From contig RQYE01000002.1 of the NCBI GenBank assembly GCA_004010535.1, positions 1-64,000 of the forward strand: a stretch of 64,000 nt of DNA. The letters are read 5' to 3'. Position 1 is the first letter of the stretch, and the number at the start of each line of letters is the position of its first letter. This DNA is from Coriobacteriales bacterium OH1046. GTDB taxonomy: Bacteria; Actinomycetota; Coriobacteriia; Coriobacteriales; Atopobiaceae. The translations under genes and the position numbers were made by a program. Under the pieces are notes generated by a model that had not been told where the DNA came from, did no database searches, and worked only from the letters and a program-made list of their open reading frames with translations. Shown here in pieces: positions 25,843 through 34,159 of this stretch.

Positions 25843-27003
25843 ATGTCTTCATATGCGCTGCATGCCGAGAGGTTCGTCCTCCCCGGAGGTCTTGCAGGAG
25901 CGGGCTATCTCATGGTCTCCGACGGGCTGTTCGGCGCCTGGAGTGCCGAGCGGCCGAGCTGCGAGATCGTGGAGTTGGGGGATTCCTGGGTGGGTCCCGG
26001 ACTCGTGGACACGCACATCCACGGCTTCTTCGGGCATGCCACGACCGATAGGGATCCCCAGGGCATCAACGAGGCGAGCCTCGAGCTCGCGCGCCGGGGC
26101 ACCACCGCATGGCTCCCCACCACCTTCACCGATTCCGTGGAGAGCATCGCCGCCCAGTGCGCGGCGATCGCAGATGCCAGCGACGCCCGCGAGAAAGGTT
26201 TCATCGGCGCGCGTATTCCGGGCATCTACCTCGAGGGCCCCTTCTTCACCGAGAAGCACAAGGGCGCTCAGAACCCCGCCTATCTCAAGGCTCCGTCCTA
26301 CGAGGATTTCTCCCTGTGGCAGGAGCATGCCCGGGGCCTCATCGTGAAGAGCGCGCTCGCGGCCGAGCACGAGGAGGCGCCCGCCTATATCGCCCGGCTC
26401 GCCTCGGAGGGCGTCATCACGGCGCTCGGCCATTCCGATGCGAGCTTCGAAGAGGGCATCGCGGCGGTCAATGCAGGTGCCACGGTCTTCGTGCACACCT
26501 ACAACGGCATGAGCGGGCTTCACCATCGCAATCCCGGTTTGGTGGGGTGCGCCATGGTCACCCGCGATACCTACGCTGAGCTCATCTGCGACGGGCTCCA
26601 TGTGGCTCCCGGTGCCTGCGAGGCCCTCGTGAAGGCGAAGGGATGGGAGCATGTCGCCCTCATCACCGACTGCCTCGGCTGCGGCGGCCTTCCCGAGGGG
26701 CGCTACATGAGCGGCGGCCTGCCCGTCGTGCTCAAGGGGGGCCTCTGCTATCTGGAGGATTCGGACAGCATCGCAGGCTCGATCCTCACGCTCGCCCAAG
26801 GGGTCAAGAACATGGCCGACTGGGGCATCGTGGGCGCGGAGCAGGCCATCCGCATGGGCAGCGAGGTTGCCGCGCGCTCTGCGGGCATCGATTTCGAGTG
26901 CGGCTTCATCCTGCCCGGCCGCGATGCCGATCTCAACGTCTATGCCCCCGACCTGTCGCTTCGTGCGACCTATGTCGGAGGGGAACCGGTCCCCGCCGAG
27001 TAG
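25843..27003 (+). CDS. agaA: N-acetylgalactosamine/glucosamine-6-phosphate deacetylase
   Basis: A 386-residue amidohydrolase of the NagA family. The metal-binding HxH is in VDTHIHGFFGH (about 51-61), a Glu ligand in YLEGPFF, His residues in LGHSDAS and HTYNGMSGLHHRNPG, and the catalytic Asp in TDCLGCGG. It removes acetate from N-acetylhexosamine-6-phosphate. Its position after AgaS in a tagatose-pathway cluster suggests that GalNAc-6-phosphate is the main substrate; NagA activity may overlap. A terminator-like hairpin follows at 27036. Confidence 0.9.
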   Translation: MSSYALHAERFVLPGGLAGAGYLMVSDGLFGAWSAERPSCEIVELGDSWVGPGLVDTHIHGFFGHATTDRDPQGINEASLELARRGTTAWLPTTFTDSVESIAAQCAAIADASDAREKGFIGARIPGIYLEGPFFTEKHKGAQNPAYLKAPSYEDFSLWQEHARGLIVKSALAAEHEEAPAYIARLASEGVITALGHSDASFEEGIAAVNAGATVFVHTYNGMSGLHHRNPGLVGCAMVTRDTYAELICDGLHVAPGACEALVKAKGWEHVALITDCLGCGGLPEGRYMSGGLPVVLKGGLCYLEDSDSIAGSILTLAQGVKNMADWGIVGAEQAIRMGSEVAARSAGIDFECGFILPGRDADLNVYAPDLSLRATYVGGEPVPAE

Positions 27004-27035
27004 GGTGCCTCGGCTTGCAGGAAGGACCTTCGCGA

Positions 27036-27062
27036 GGGGCCGCAGCATGATGCTGCGGCCCC
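27036..27062 (+). terminator. Hairpin at the end of the amino-sugar operon
   Basis: A perfect 12-bp stem, GGGGCCGCAGCA and TGCTGCGGCCCC, with loop TGA. There is no clear T-run. Confidence 0.55.
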
Positions 27063-27344
27063 CTGCTCATTATGCGGGCGAGTCGAGCAGGTCCATGGCG
27101 GCCCCGTTTCTCAGCGCGGCGACCGCCGCTTCCGCAGCTGTGGCGAAGGGCGTCCCGGTGGCATGGAAGGGCACGCCGGCCTTCGCCGGCGTTCGGAGGC
27201 CGGGCGTACGTTCTGCTCGATATGCAGTCGTTCGGCAACCCGTCGATGTCCATCCCATAGTCTTTTCAGGGGAGAGTTGAGCGCGACCTGCAGATTAACT
27301 AGGATGGTGCATGCTGTACATCATCGACCGATCGGAGGGATGGG
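27063..27344. other. Intergenic region with a possible leftward gene remnant
   Basis: A leftward open frame (27258 to 27070, 62 codons) ends in ATAAEAAVAALRNGAAMDLLDSPA, which looks protein-like, but it has no ribosome site and no family I recognise. It also holds a GC-rich hairpin (CCGGCCTTCGCCGG) near 27180. The promoter of the lic genes probably lies in the last 100 bases. Confidence 0.3.
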
Positions 27345-29123
27345 ATGACGCTTACGAGAGGCGAATTCCTCGTGCTGCGGGAGCTTCGCGAGCACGGCGC
27401 CTGCTCCCCTCATGCCTTAGCAGCATCCACGGGCCTGCCTGAAGACGCCGTCGACGGGATCCTCGAATCCTGTGACCGGCGCGCGTTCGTGGCGGACGGG
27501 GCTATCACGGATACGGGCATGGCTGCTCTCGAGCCCTACCGGGTCGAAAACGCCGTCATCATGGCAGCCGGGGTCTCCTCCCGCTTCGCCCCCATCTCCT
27601 ACGAGATTCCCAAGGGCCTGCTCAAGGTTCGCGGGGAAGTGCTCGTGGAGCGCCAGATCCGCCAGCTGCGCGATGCGGGGATAGACGACATAACGCTCAT
27701 CGTCGGCTACCTGGGGGAGAAGTTCTCCTACCTCGAGCAGGAATTCGGCGTGCGTATCGTGGTGAATCCCGATTATCTCGATCGCAACAACAACTCGTCG
27801 CTTTGGCACGTGCGTGACCGGCTCTCCAACACCTATATCTGCTCGTCTGACGACTACTTCACCGAGAATCCGTTCGAGCGCTATGTGTACAAGGCCTACT
27901 ACGCCGCGGAATATGCCGAGGGGCCGACCCGGGAATGGTGCCTCGAGCTCGACCGGCAGGATCGCATCATCGGCGTCGCCATCGGCGGTTCCGATGCATG
28001 GTACATGCTGGGCCACGCCTATTTCGATCGGGCGTTCTCCGATCGTTTCGTCAAGATCCTGGAAAATGAGTACGATCTCCCCGAGACCGCGTCCAAGCTC
28101 TGGGAGCAGATCTATGCCGACCATGTCGGCGCATTCGACATGGAGGTCCGCCGCTATCACGGCATCATCCACGAGTTCGACTCGCTGGACGAGGCTTGCG
28201 GCTTCGATCCGGGCTTCATCGATGAGGTGGACTCCTCCGTCCTCGACAACATCGCCGCGACGCTCGGCTGCACGAGGAGGGACGTGCGGGGAATCGAGGT
28301 GCTCGAGCAGGGCCTCACCAACATGTCGTTCAAGTTCGACGTGGGCGACGCATCCTACGTCTACCGCCATCCCGGCGTGGGGACCGACAAGTTCATCGAC
28401 CGGCATGCGGAGACGGAGGCCGACAAGGCCGCCTACGAGCTCGGCGTCGATCCGACCTTCATCTACGAGGACGAGCGCCGGGGCTGGAAGATCTCCCGTT
28501 TCGTCAGGAATGCCCGCACGCTCGACCCCGAGAATCCCGAGCAGGTGCGCCGTGCCATGGAGACCTCGCGCTGGATACACGAGTCGGGGGTCGGCATCGA
28601 CACCGACTTCGATTTCTTCGAGAACGGCGTGGGGTACGAGACGCTCCTCAAGGGCCACGGGCCCATCGATATCCCCGGCTATTTCGAGACGCGCGAGAAG
28701 GTCGCCCGCCTCAACGCGTACCGTGCGGCGGACGGCTACCCGAAGGTCCTCTCCCACAACGACTACCTGCCGCTCAATCTTCTCTTCGACGAGGACGGCG
28801 GTATGAGCGTGATCGACTGGGAGTTCGCGGGCATGTCCGATCCCGGCAACGACTTCGGCACCTTCGTCATCTGCAGCCAGTACGATCGTGCCCAGGGAGA
28901 TGCGGCGCTCGCCGCCTACTTCGATGGGAACCCTTCCTTCGAGCAGCGCCGCCACTTCTGGGCGTGCGTGGTGCTCGGCGGTTGGTGCTGGTATGTCTGG
29001 GCGCTCGAGAAGGAGGCCGAGGGTGCGGGCGTGGGCGAGTGGCTCGACATCTATCACAGCTATTGCATCGACTATATCGACATGGCGCTCTCCTGGTACG
29101 AGAGCGGCGAGGGTGGGGAGTAG
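27345..29123 (+). CDS. licCA: LicC-LicA fusion: CTP:phosphocholine cytidylyltransferase plus choline kinase
   Basis: A 592-residue protein with three parts. Residues 1-~60 look like a winged-helix (FLVLRELREHGACSPHALAASTGL). Residues ~65-300 form a nucleotidyltransferase with AVIMAAGVSSRFAPISYEIPKGLLKVRGE, as in LicC, and a DDYF motif. Residues ~305-590 form a choline/ethanolamine kinase with LSHNDYLPLNLLFDEDG (catalytic Asp about 472) and VIDWEFAGMSDPGNDFG. Together they would phosphorylate choline and activate it as CDP-choline for attachment to surface glycopolymers. The next gene is the choline importer LicB. No LicD transferase is in the window. GGAGGG precedes the ATG. Confidence 0.88.
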   Translation: MTLTRGEFLVLRELREHGACSPHALAASTGLPEDAVDGILESCDRRAFVADGAITDTGMAALEPYRVENAVIMAAGVSSRFAPISYEIPKGLLKVRGEVLVERQIRQLRDAGIDDITLIVGYLGEKFSYLEQEFGVRIVVNPDYLDRNNNSSLWHVRDRLSNTYICSSDDYFTENPFERYVYKAYYAAEYAEGPTREWCLELDRQDRIIGVAIGGSDAWYMLGHAYFDRAFSDRFVKILENEYDLPETASKLWEQIYADHVGAFDMEVRRYHGIIHEFDSLDEACGFDPGFIDEVDSSVLDNIAATLGCTRRDVRGIEVLEQGLTNMSFKFDVGDASYVYRHPGVGTDKFIDRHAETEADKAAYELGVDPTFIYEDERRGWKISRFVRNARTLDPENPEQVRRAMETSRWIHESGVGIDTDFDFFENGVGYETLLKGHGPIDIPGYFETREKVARLNAYRAADGYPKVLSHNDYLPLNLLFDEDGGMSVIDWEFAGMSDPGNDFGTFVICSQYDRAQGDAALAAYFDGNPSFEQRRHFWACVVLGGWCWYVWALEKEAEGAGVGEWLDIYHSYCIDYIDMALSWYESGEGGE

Positions 29124-29126
29124 GAC

Positions 29127-30086
29127 ATGATGGGACTCGGATTCGGCCTCGGTGCCGCGCTCACGTGGGCGCTCGACACGGTGATCCTCGGCATCGCGCT
29201 CTCCAGCGCGGCCTTCACCTCGACTCCGCAGGCCGTGGCGCTTGCGGCTTTCGTGAGCACCTTCCTGCACGACGCCTCGTCGGCTGCCTGCGCCTTCATC
29301 TACATGGGGCTGCGCGGCAAACTCGCCGATACCTGGAGGACGCTTAGGAGCAAGGCCGGTCTCGTGGTGATCGGCGCCGCGTTGATAGGCGGCCCCATCG
29401 GCATGACGGGCTACGTGACGGCGATCGACAATATCGGCGCCGGCTATGCCGCGGCGATCTCGGCGTTCTTCCCTGCGTTCGGGGCCCTGCTCGCCACCTT
29501 CACCCTCCACGAGCACCTGAAGCCCTACCAGTGGGCGGGACTCATCGTGGCCGTGGCCGCCATTGCCGTGCTCGGCTACACGCCTGCCGATGGCGTTCCC
29601 GGCGACTGGACGGTCGGCGTCATGGGCGCGCTCGTGTGCGTGGTGGGTTGGGGATCCGAAGCGGTCATCATCGATTGGGGCCTCAAGAGCACTGCGGTTG
29701 ACGATGAGGTGGCCATGCAGATACGCCAGACCACCTCGGCCGTGACCTATGCCCTCATCCTGCTGCCGCTGCTCGGAGCATGGCCCGTCGCCATCTCGGC
29801 TCTCACGAGCTCCGCGATGCCGATCGTGGCGCTTGCGGCCGCGCTCGGCACGGCATCCTATATCTTCTATTACAAGGCGATCGCCGCGCTCGGGTCGCAG
29901 AAGGCCATGGCGCTCAACATCACCTACTCGGCGTGGGCCATCCCGTTCGCGCTCCTGCTCGTGGGCACGGTTCCCGAGCCTCGCGGGGTTATCTGCGCCG
30001 TCGTGATCATCATCGGCGCGATCGTGGCTGCCACCGATGTGAGGGCGCTGTTCTCGAAGGACGCCGGCGCGGCGGAGCAGGCCTAA
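29127..30086 (+). CDS. licB: LicB-type choline permease (DMT/EamA transporter)
   Basis: A 319-residue membrane protein with about ten helices, as in the drug/metabolite transporter superfamily. It starts MMGLGFGLGAALTWALDTVIL and has the second EamA repeat from about residue 165 (GALVCVVGWGSEAVIIDWGLKS). It begins 3 bases after the LicC-LicA gene, behind GGGGAGTAGGAC. In lic1 loci this member imports choline for phosphocholine decoration, which its place here supports. The repeat copy at 30113 follows shortly after the stop. Confidence 0.88.
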   Translation: MMGLGFGLGAALTWALDTVILGIALSSAAFTSTPQAVALAAFVSTFLHDASSAACAFIYMGLRGKLADTWRTLRSKAGLVVIGAALIGGPIGMTGYVTAIDNIGAGYAAAISAFFPAFGALLATFTLHEHLKPYQWAGLIVAVAAIAVLGYTPADGVPGDWTVGVMGALVCVVGWGSEAVIIDWGLKSTAVDDEVAMQIRQTTSAVTYALILLPLLGAWPVAISALTSSAMPIVALAAALGTASYIFYYKAIAALGSQKAMALNITYSAWAIPFALLLVGTVPEPRGVICAVVIIIGAIVAATDVRALFSKDAGAAEQA

Positions 30087-30112
30087 ACCTCTCCCCGTGC
30101 CCCCCTGCCCGC

Positions 30113-30186
30113 GTGACGAGTGACCTGTCCCCTTGTCACGCGTCACCCTTGTCACGCCAGTGACAAGGGGACAGGTCACTTGTCAC
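30113..30186. repeat. Palindromic repeat, copy 3 (GACAAGGGGACAGGTCA family)
   Basis: Two 27-base arms (30113-30139, 30160-30186) are related to those of copies 1 and 2 but read GTCACTTGTCAC instead of GTCATTTGTCAC; one internal mismatch. The arms are in the opposite order to copies 1 and 2 (the CCCCTTGTC arm first), and the loop is different. Confidence 0.85.
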
Positions 30187-30453
30187 GCCCATGATGGGTC
30201 GAGGCCGCTCGGATTGCCGTCGGTAGGCCGGTGATTCCCGGCCGATTTCCCTCTGCCGCCACTCACCGTTCCCATCGTACCTCTCGCATAGATGACACAT
30301 ACGTGCAGAATATTCGTTAAACAAATGGCGAGAATGGTGCTGTGGCTCCAAGGATACGGGCGGGAAGCCGTGTTCCTTGTCTGCTCGAGGGGGAGGTCGA
30401 AACGACATGAATGCGATGATCTACGTCATCTTGATTGAAGAGCGCTTCTAATC

Positions 30454-30474
30454 ATGCCCACCTGAGGTGGGCAT
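30454..30474. promoter_or_regulatory. Perfect palindrome, possible operator of the second PTS operon
   Basis: ATGCCCACCT (30454-30463) and AGGTGGGCAT (30465-30474) are exact complements around a single G. It lies about 140 bases before the PTS IIB start. With only one central base it suits a dimeric regulator site better than a hairpin. Binding by the SorC-type regulator at 34160 is a guess. Confidence 0.45.
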
Positions 30475-30616
30475 CTGGTACAGGCTGCCTCCGGGGCAAC
30501 CGCATATAGCCAACACCTCAATCCAGCATGTCCCAAGCTGCGGGGATATAGGTCCTGTTGCGGTAGGACGATCCTGCGCGTACAGGGACCGTCATGTCCG
30601 AAGGAGGTGAGAGAGA

Positions 30617-31096
30617 ATGAAGAATCTGGTTCTGGTCCGTATCGACGACCGCCTGATCCACGGTCAGGTGGTCACCCAGTGGATGAAGGATGCCCATGCC
30701 AACAAGGTGCTCATCATCGACGATGGGCTTCCCGACGATGCGCTTATGAAGCGCGTGCTCAAGGCTGCCGCCCCGCCCGGGGTCAAGGTCATCATCAAGA
30801 GCATCGCCGACTCCATCCCCTACATCCAGGGAGATCCCAAGACCGATGACGAGGCGATCCTCGTCCTGGTCAAATTCCCTGCGGTTATCGAGGCCCTCCT
30901 CGACGCCGGCATCACCATACCCAAGGTCATCCTCGGGGGCATGGGTATCCGCGGAGATCGCAAGGTCTTCAATAGGAATGTCGCCGCCAACGAGGAGGAG
31001 ATCGCGTGCATGAAGCGCATCGTGGCCAAGGGCTCTGCCTTGGTGTACCAGCTGGTACCTTCCGATGCGCCGGTAGATGTGCAGACGTATTTCTAA
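30617..31096 (+). CDS. PTS mannose-family EIIB component (second system)
   Basis: A 159-residue IIB protein with phosphohistidine His15 in RIDDRLIHGQVVTQW. The C-terminal half (KVILGGMGIRGDRKVFNRNVAANEEE) differs enough from the GalNAc-operon IIB to indicate another substrate. The ribosome site AAGGAGGTGAGAG precedes the ATG. First gene of IIB-IIC-IID; no IIA gene is next to it, so IIA must be supplied from elsewhere, possibly by 20540-20983. Sugar unknown. Confidence 0.9.
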   Translation: MKNLVLVRIDDRLIHGQVVTQWMKDAHANKVLIIDDGLPDDALMKRVLKAAAPPGVKVIIKSIADSIPYIQGDPKTDDEAILVLVKFPAVIEALLDAGITIPKVILGGMGIRGDRKVFNRNVAANEEEIACMKRIVAKGSALVYQLVPSDAPVDVQTYF

Positions 31097-31126
31097 TAGC
31101 TTGCTGTTCCCGAAAGGAGGAAGGTA

Positions 31127-31912
31127 ATGAGCATATTCCAAGCATTACTGTGCGGTATCTGCTACTACATGAGCGCCGGCACGTGGCTTGTGGGCGTAGG
31201 CTTCTATACCTTCGGAAGGGCCCTCATCCAAGGCTTCTTCACCGGTCTCATCCTCGGCGACCCGATCACGGGCACCATGGTCGGCTGCACGATCCAGCTG
31301 ATCTATCTGGGCGTCATGTCAACGGGCGGATCGTTCCCCGCCGATCAGGCGCTGGCCGGCATCATGGGCACCGCCGCCGCCATCACGGCGGGCCTCTCGG
31401 CTGAGGAGGCCATCGCCATCGCGGTTCCCATCGGCCTGCTGGGAACCGTCCTCTACAACTTCCGCATGGTCACCGCGACGGCATTCGTGCATATGGCCGA
31501 TAAATACGCCGCCGAGGGCAACACCAGGGGCATCTGGTATGCCAACGTCGTGTTCCCGCAGGTCGCGCTCTTCCTCATCTATGCTATCCCCTGCACGCTC
31601 GCCTGCTACTACGGTGCCCCCGCGCTGGCCGGCATCGTCGATTCGCTCGCTGGCTCCAATGCCATCCGCGTCATAGGCGTCATCGGCGGCATGCTGCCCG
31701 TCATCGGCATCGCGATGAACATGAAGGCGATCTTCAAGGGCGAGGCCCGCCTGTTCTTCTTCATAGGCTTCCTGATGGTCGTCTACTTGGACTTCAACAT
31801 GGTCGCCGTCTCCCTGTTCGCATTGCTCATGGCCCTTGTCTACGTCAATCTCAAGGGTGATGGCGCCGAGAAGGCGCTCGCATTCGCCGAGGAGGATGAT
31901 GACGATGAGTGA
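31127..31912 (+). CDS. PTS mannose-family EIIC component (second system)
   Basis: A 261-residue membrane protein with about seven helices and the motif GCTIQLIYLGVMSTGGSFPADQALAGIMG. It forms the translocation channel with IID. AAGGAGGAAGG precedes the ATG. It ends in an acidic tail (EEDDDDE) overlapping the IID start by 8 bases. Confidence 0.9.
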   Translation: MSIFQALLCGICYYMSAGTWLVGVGFYTFGRALIQGFFTGLILGDPITGTMVGCTIQLIYLGVMSTGGSFPADQALAGIMGTAAAITAGLSAEEAIAIAVPIGLLGTVLYNFRMVTATAFVHMADKYAAEGNTRGIWYANVVFPQVALFLIYAIPCTLACYYGAPALAGIVDSLAGSNAIRVIGVIGGMLPVIGIAMNMKAIFKGEARLFFFIGFLMVVYLDFNMVAVSLFALLMALVYVNLKGDGAEKALAFAEEDDDDE

Positions 31913-32732
31913 CGAGATCAGAAAGGTCTCCAAGACCGCACTCAACAAGTGCTTCTGGTACTGGGCGTTCTTCGCCCACGCGTGCTACAACTACGAGCGT
32001 CTCCAAGGGACGGGTTTCCTGCACTCCATGTGCCCGATCATCGACGACCTCTACGACAAGGACGACAAGGAGGGCAGGGCCGCCGCTATGACGCGTCACG
32101 CCGCCTTCTTCAACACCGAGCCGCGCGTCGGCACCGCCATCATCGGCCTTACCGCCGCCATGGAGGAGCGCATCGCCTCAGGCGAGGAGGGCCTTGCCGA
32201 GACCGTCACCTCCGTCAAGACCGGTCTCATGGGGCCGCTCGCCGGTATCGGCGACACCCTCATGCAGGCCATCCTCGCGCCGCTGCTGCTCTCGATCGCC
32301 ATCGGTATCGGCGAAGGCGGCAATGTCATGGGTCCCGTGCTCTATTTCGCGGCGTTCATCGCCATCGTCATCGTGCTGCATCGCCTGTTCTTCAATATCG
32401 GCTATAACCAGGGCGACGAGGGCATCGCCCAGCTGCTCGAAAGCGGCGCCATCAACAAGGTCATCGTCGGAGCGGGCATCATGGGCTGCACCGTCATGGG
32501 CGCCCTCGCCGCCAACTACGTGAAGCTCGACGCCATGGTCGTCATCCCGCTCACCACGGGCGAGTTCAACCTGCAAGAGAACTTCTTCAATGCCATCATG
32601 CCGAGGATCCTCCCGCTCGGCCTCACCCTGCTGGTGTGGTGGCTGATGGACAAGAAGGGCGTCTCCTCCACGAAGATGCTCGTCTTCATCGTGGTCATCG
32701 GTGCCGTTCTCGGTGCCATCGGCATCATCTAG
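31905..32732 (+). CDS. PTS mannose-family EIID component (second system)
   Basis: A 275-residue membrane protein of normal family length. It begins MSDEIRKVSKTALNKCFWYWAFFAHACYNYERLQGTGF and has the GLMGPLAGIGDTLMQ loop. The ATG at 31905 sits 8 bases into the end of the IIC gene, behind GAGGAGGATG. It lacks the extra loop of the GalNAc-system IID. The alcohol dehydrogenase gene follows after about 200 bases. Confidence 0.9.
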   Translation: MSDEIRKVSKTALNKCFWYWAFFAHACYNYERLQGTGFLHSMCPIIDDLYDKDDKEGRAAAMTRHAAFFNTEPRVGTAIIGLTAAMEERIASGEEGLAETVTSVKTGLMGPLAGIGDTLMQAILAPLLLSIAIGIGEGGNVMGPVLYFAAFIAIVIVLHRLFFNIGYNQGDEGIAQLLESGAINKVIVGAGIMGCTVMGALAANYVKLDAMVVIPLTTGEFNLQENFFNAIMPRILPLGLTLLVWWLMDKKGVSSTKMLVFIVVIGAVLGAIGII

Positions 32733-32934
32733 CCCTCCTGCCGCACGGGGGCGGCGGGCAAGGGCCGCTGCCCCCATGTGCCATGGAATCTCTGGGCGGC
32801 ATGGCCGTTTCGACCGTTTCAGGGCAGAACGGCTCTCCCGGGACGATAAAGGCAAACGCCAACTGCTACAAGAAGATGCCCGTCATCGCGGGGACGCAGG
32901 AACGGGCTTCTCATGATGCTAGGAGGTTAATCGC

Positions 32935-34116
32935 ATGCTTTCCGATTATGTGCATCACAACCCCGAGAAGATCATCTTCGGGAGGGGTGCCGAGGACAAG
33001 GTGGCCCGGGAGGTTGCGGCCTGCGGCGGCACCAAGGTGCTCATCCATTTCGATGCCGGCGACTTCATCCTGCCGCTCATCGCACGTATCCGCGCATGTT
33101 TGGAGAAGGCGGGCATCGAGGTGTTCGAGCTGGGCGGCGTCGTGCCCAACCCCAAGCTCTCCCTCATGCGGAGGGGTTGCGAGCTGGTACGCGGAAACGG
33201 CATCGACTTCGTGCTCGCTGTGGGCGGCGGCTCCACCATGGACAGCGCCAAGTACATCGCATGCGGCGCCTACTACGATGGCGAGATCTGGGACCACCCG
33301 GGCTTCGCGCCCATCTCCACCCGCATCCTCCCGCACGGCGCCGTGGTCACCATGCCCGGCACCGGCAGCGACGTGAGCACCGCCGCCGTGTGGCGCGACG
33401 ACACCGTCGAACCCGAGCGCAAGGTCTGCGTATTCGCACGTGAGCTGCGCTTCGATTTCGCGATCATCGATCCCGAGCTCACCTACACGCTGCCGCCGTT
33501 CCAAACGGCCGCAGGCTGCTTCGATATCATGGCGCACTCCATGGAGGACTACTTCTGCGTGCCCGAGGGCGTCGAGTTCGCATTGGCGGCTTATGAGGGC
33601 GTTATCAACGAGGTCATGAAAAGCGTGCGCGCGGCGCTCGACGATCCGCGCGATTACACGGCCCGCGCCAACATATGCCGCGTTGCCTACGTGCCGCTCG
33701 ACGACAGCCTCTCATCCGGCATCGATCGGGGCTACTGCGTCCATAATCTCGAGAAGCCCCTGACCGGAACCTTCCACCGCACGCATGGCGAGATGCTTGC
33801 CATCCTCTTCCCCGCATGGATGCGTTTCTGCAGCCCTATGAACCTGCCGCTTTTCACGAGGCTCGCCGTGAGGTGCTTCGGCGCGAAGATGGATTTCGGG
33901 CATCCCGAGGCGACGGTGGAGGAGGGCATCGTGAACCTCGAGCACTTCATCAGGGATATCGGGCTTCCCACGCGCCTCTCGCAGGTGGGTATCACCGCAG
34001 AGTGCTTCGGCGCCATGGCCGACCTTGCGATCGAGCAATCGGCGAACGACTATATCGGCCGCGGCATCAAGCTCTACCGCGATGATATCGTGAGGGTGTA
34101 CGAGCTGGCAGAATAG
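32935..34116 (+). CDS. Iron-containing alcohol dehydrogenase (butanol-dehydrogenase-like)
   Basis: A 393-residue NAD(P)-dependent dehydrogenase. The nucleotide-binding GGGSTMDSAK (about 95-104) and metal ligands in AGCFDIMAHSMEDYF and CVHNLEKPLTGTFHRTHGEML are all present, matching the YqhD/BdhA branch that reduces aldehydes to alcohols. AGGAGGTTAATCGC precedes the ATG. It probably serves redox balance or reduces an aldehyde made from the sugar taken up by the upstream PTS. That link is inferred from position only. It converges on the regulator gene at 34160. Confidence 0.9.
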   Translation: MLSDYVHHNPEKIIFGRGAEDKVAREVAACGGTKVLIHFDAGDFILPLIARIRACLEKAGIEVFELGGVVPNPKLSLMRRGCELVRGNGIDFVLAVGGGSTMDSAKYIACGAYYDGEIWDHPGFAPISTRILPHGAVVTMPGTGSDVSTAAVWRDDTVEPERKVCVFARELRFDFAIIDPELTYTLPPFQTAAGCFDIMAHSMEDYFCVPEGVEFALAAYEGVINEVMKSVRAALDDPRDYTARANICRVAYVPLDDSLSSGIDRGYCVHNLEKPLTGTFHRTHGEMLAILFPAWMRFCSPMNLPLFTRLAVRCFGAKMDFGHPEATVEEGIVNLEHFIRDIGLPTRLSQVGITAECFGAMADLAIEQSANDYIGRGIKLYRDDIVRVYELAE

Positions 34117-34159
34117 CCCATCATGGACGGATGTTGGGGCGGGATCCGCATCCTTCGCA

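Larger units (their letters stand above)
30087..30616. other. Non-coding region before the second PTS operon
   Basis: It holds repeat copy 3 (30113-30186), a weak AT-rich patch near 30295-30330 and a palindrome at 30454-30474. I see no supported gene. A promoter for the PTS operon is expected in the last 200 bases. Confidence 0.5.

Noticed and set aside
27417-30179. 920-codon leftward open frame across the lic genes
   Set aside because: It runs antisense through two well-supported genes and their gap; composition is Arg/Gly/His-rich without any fold.
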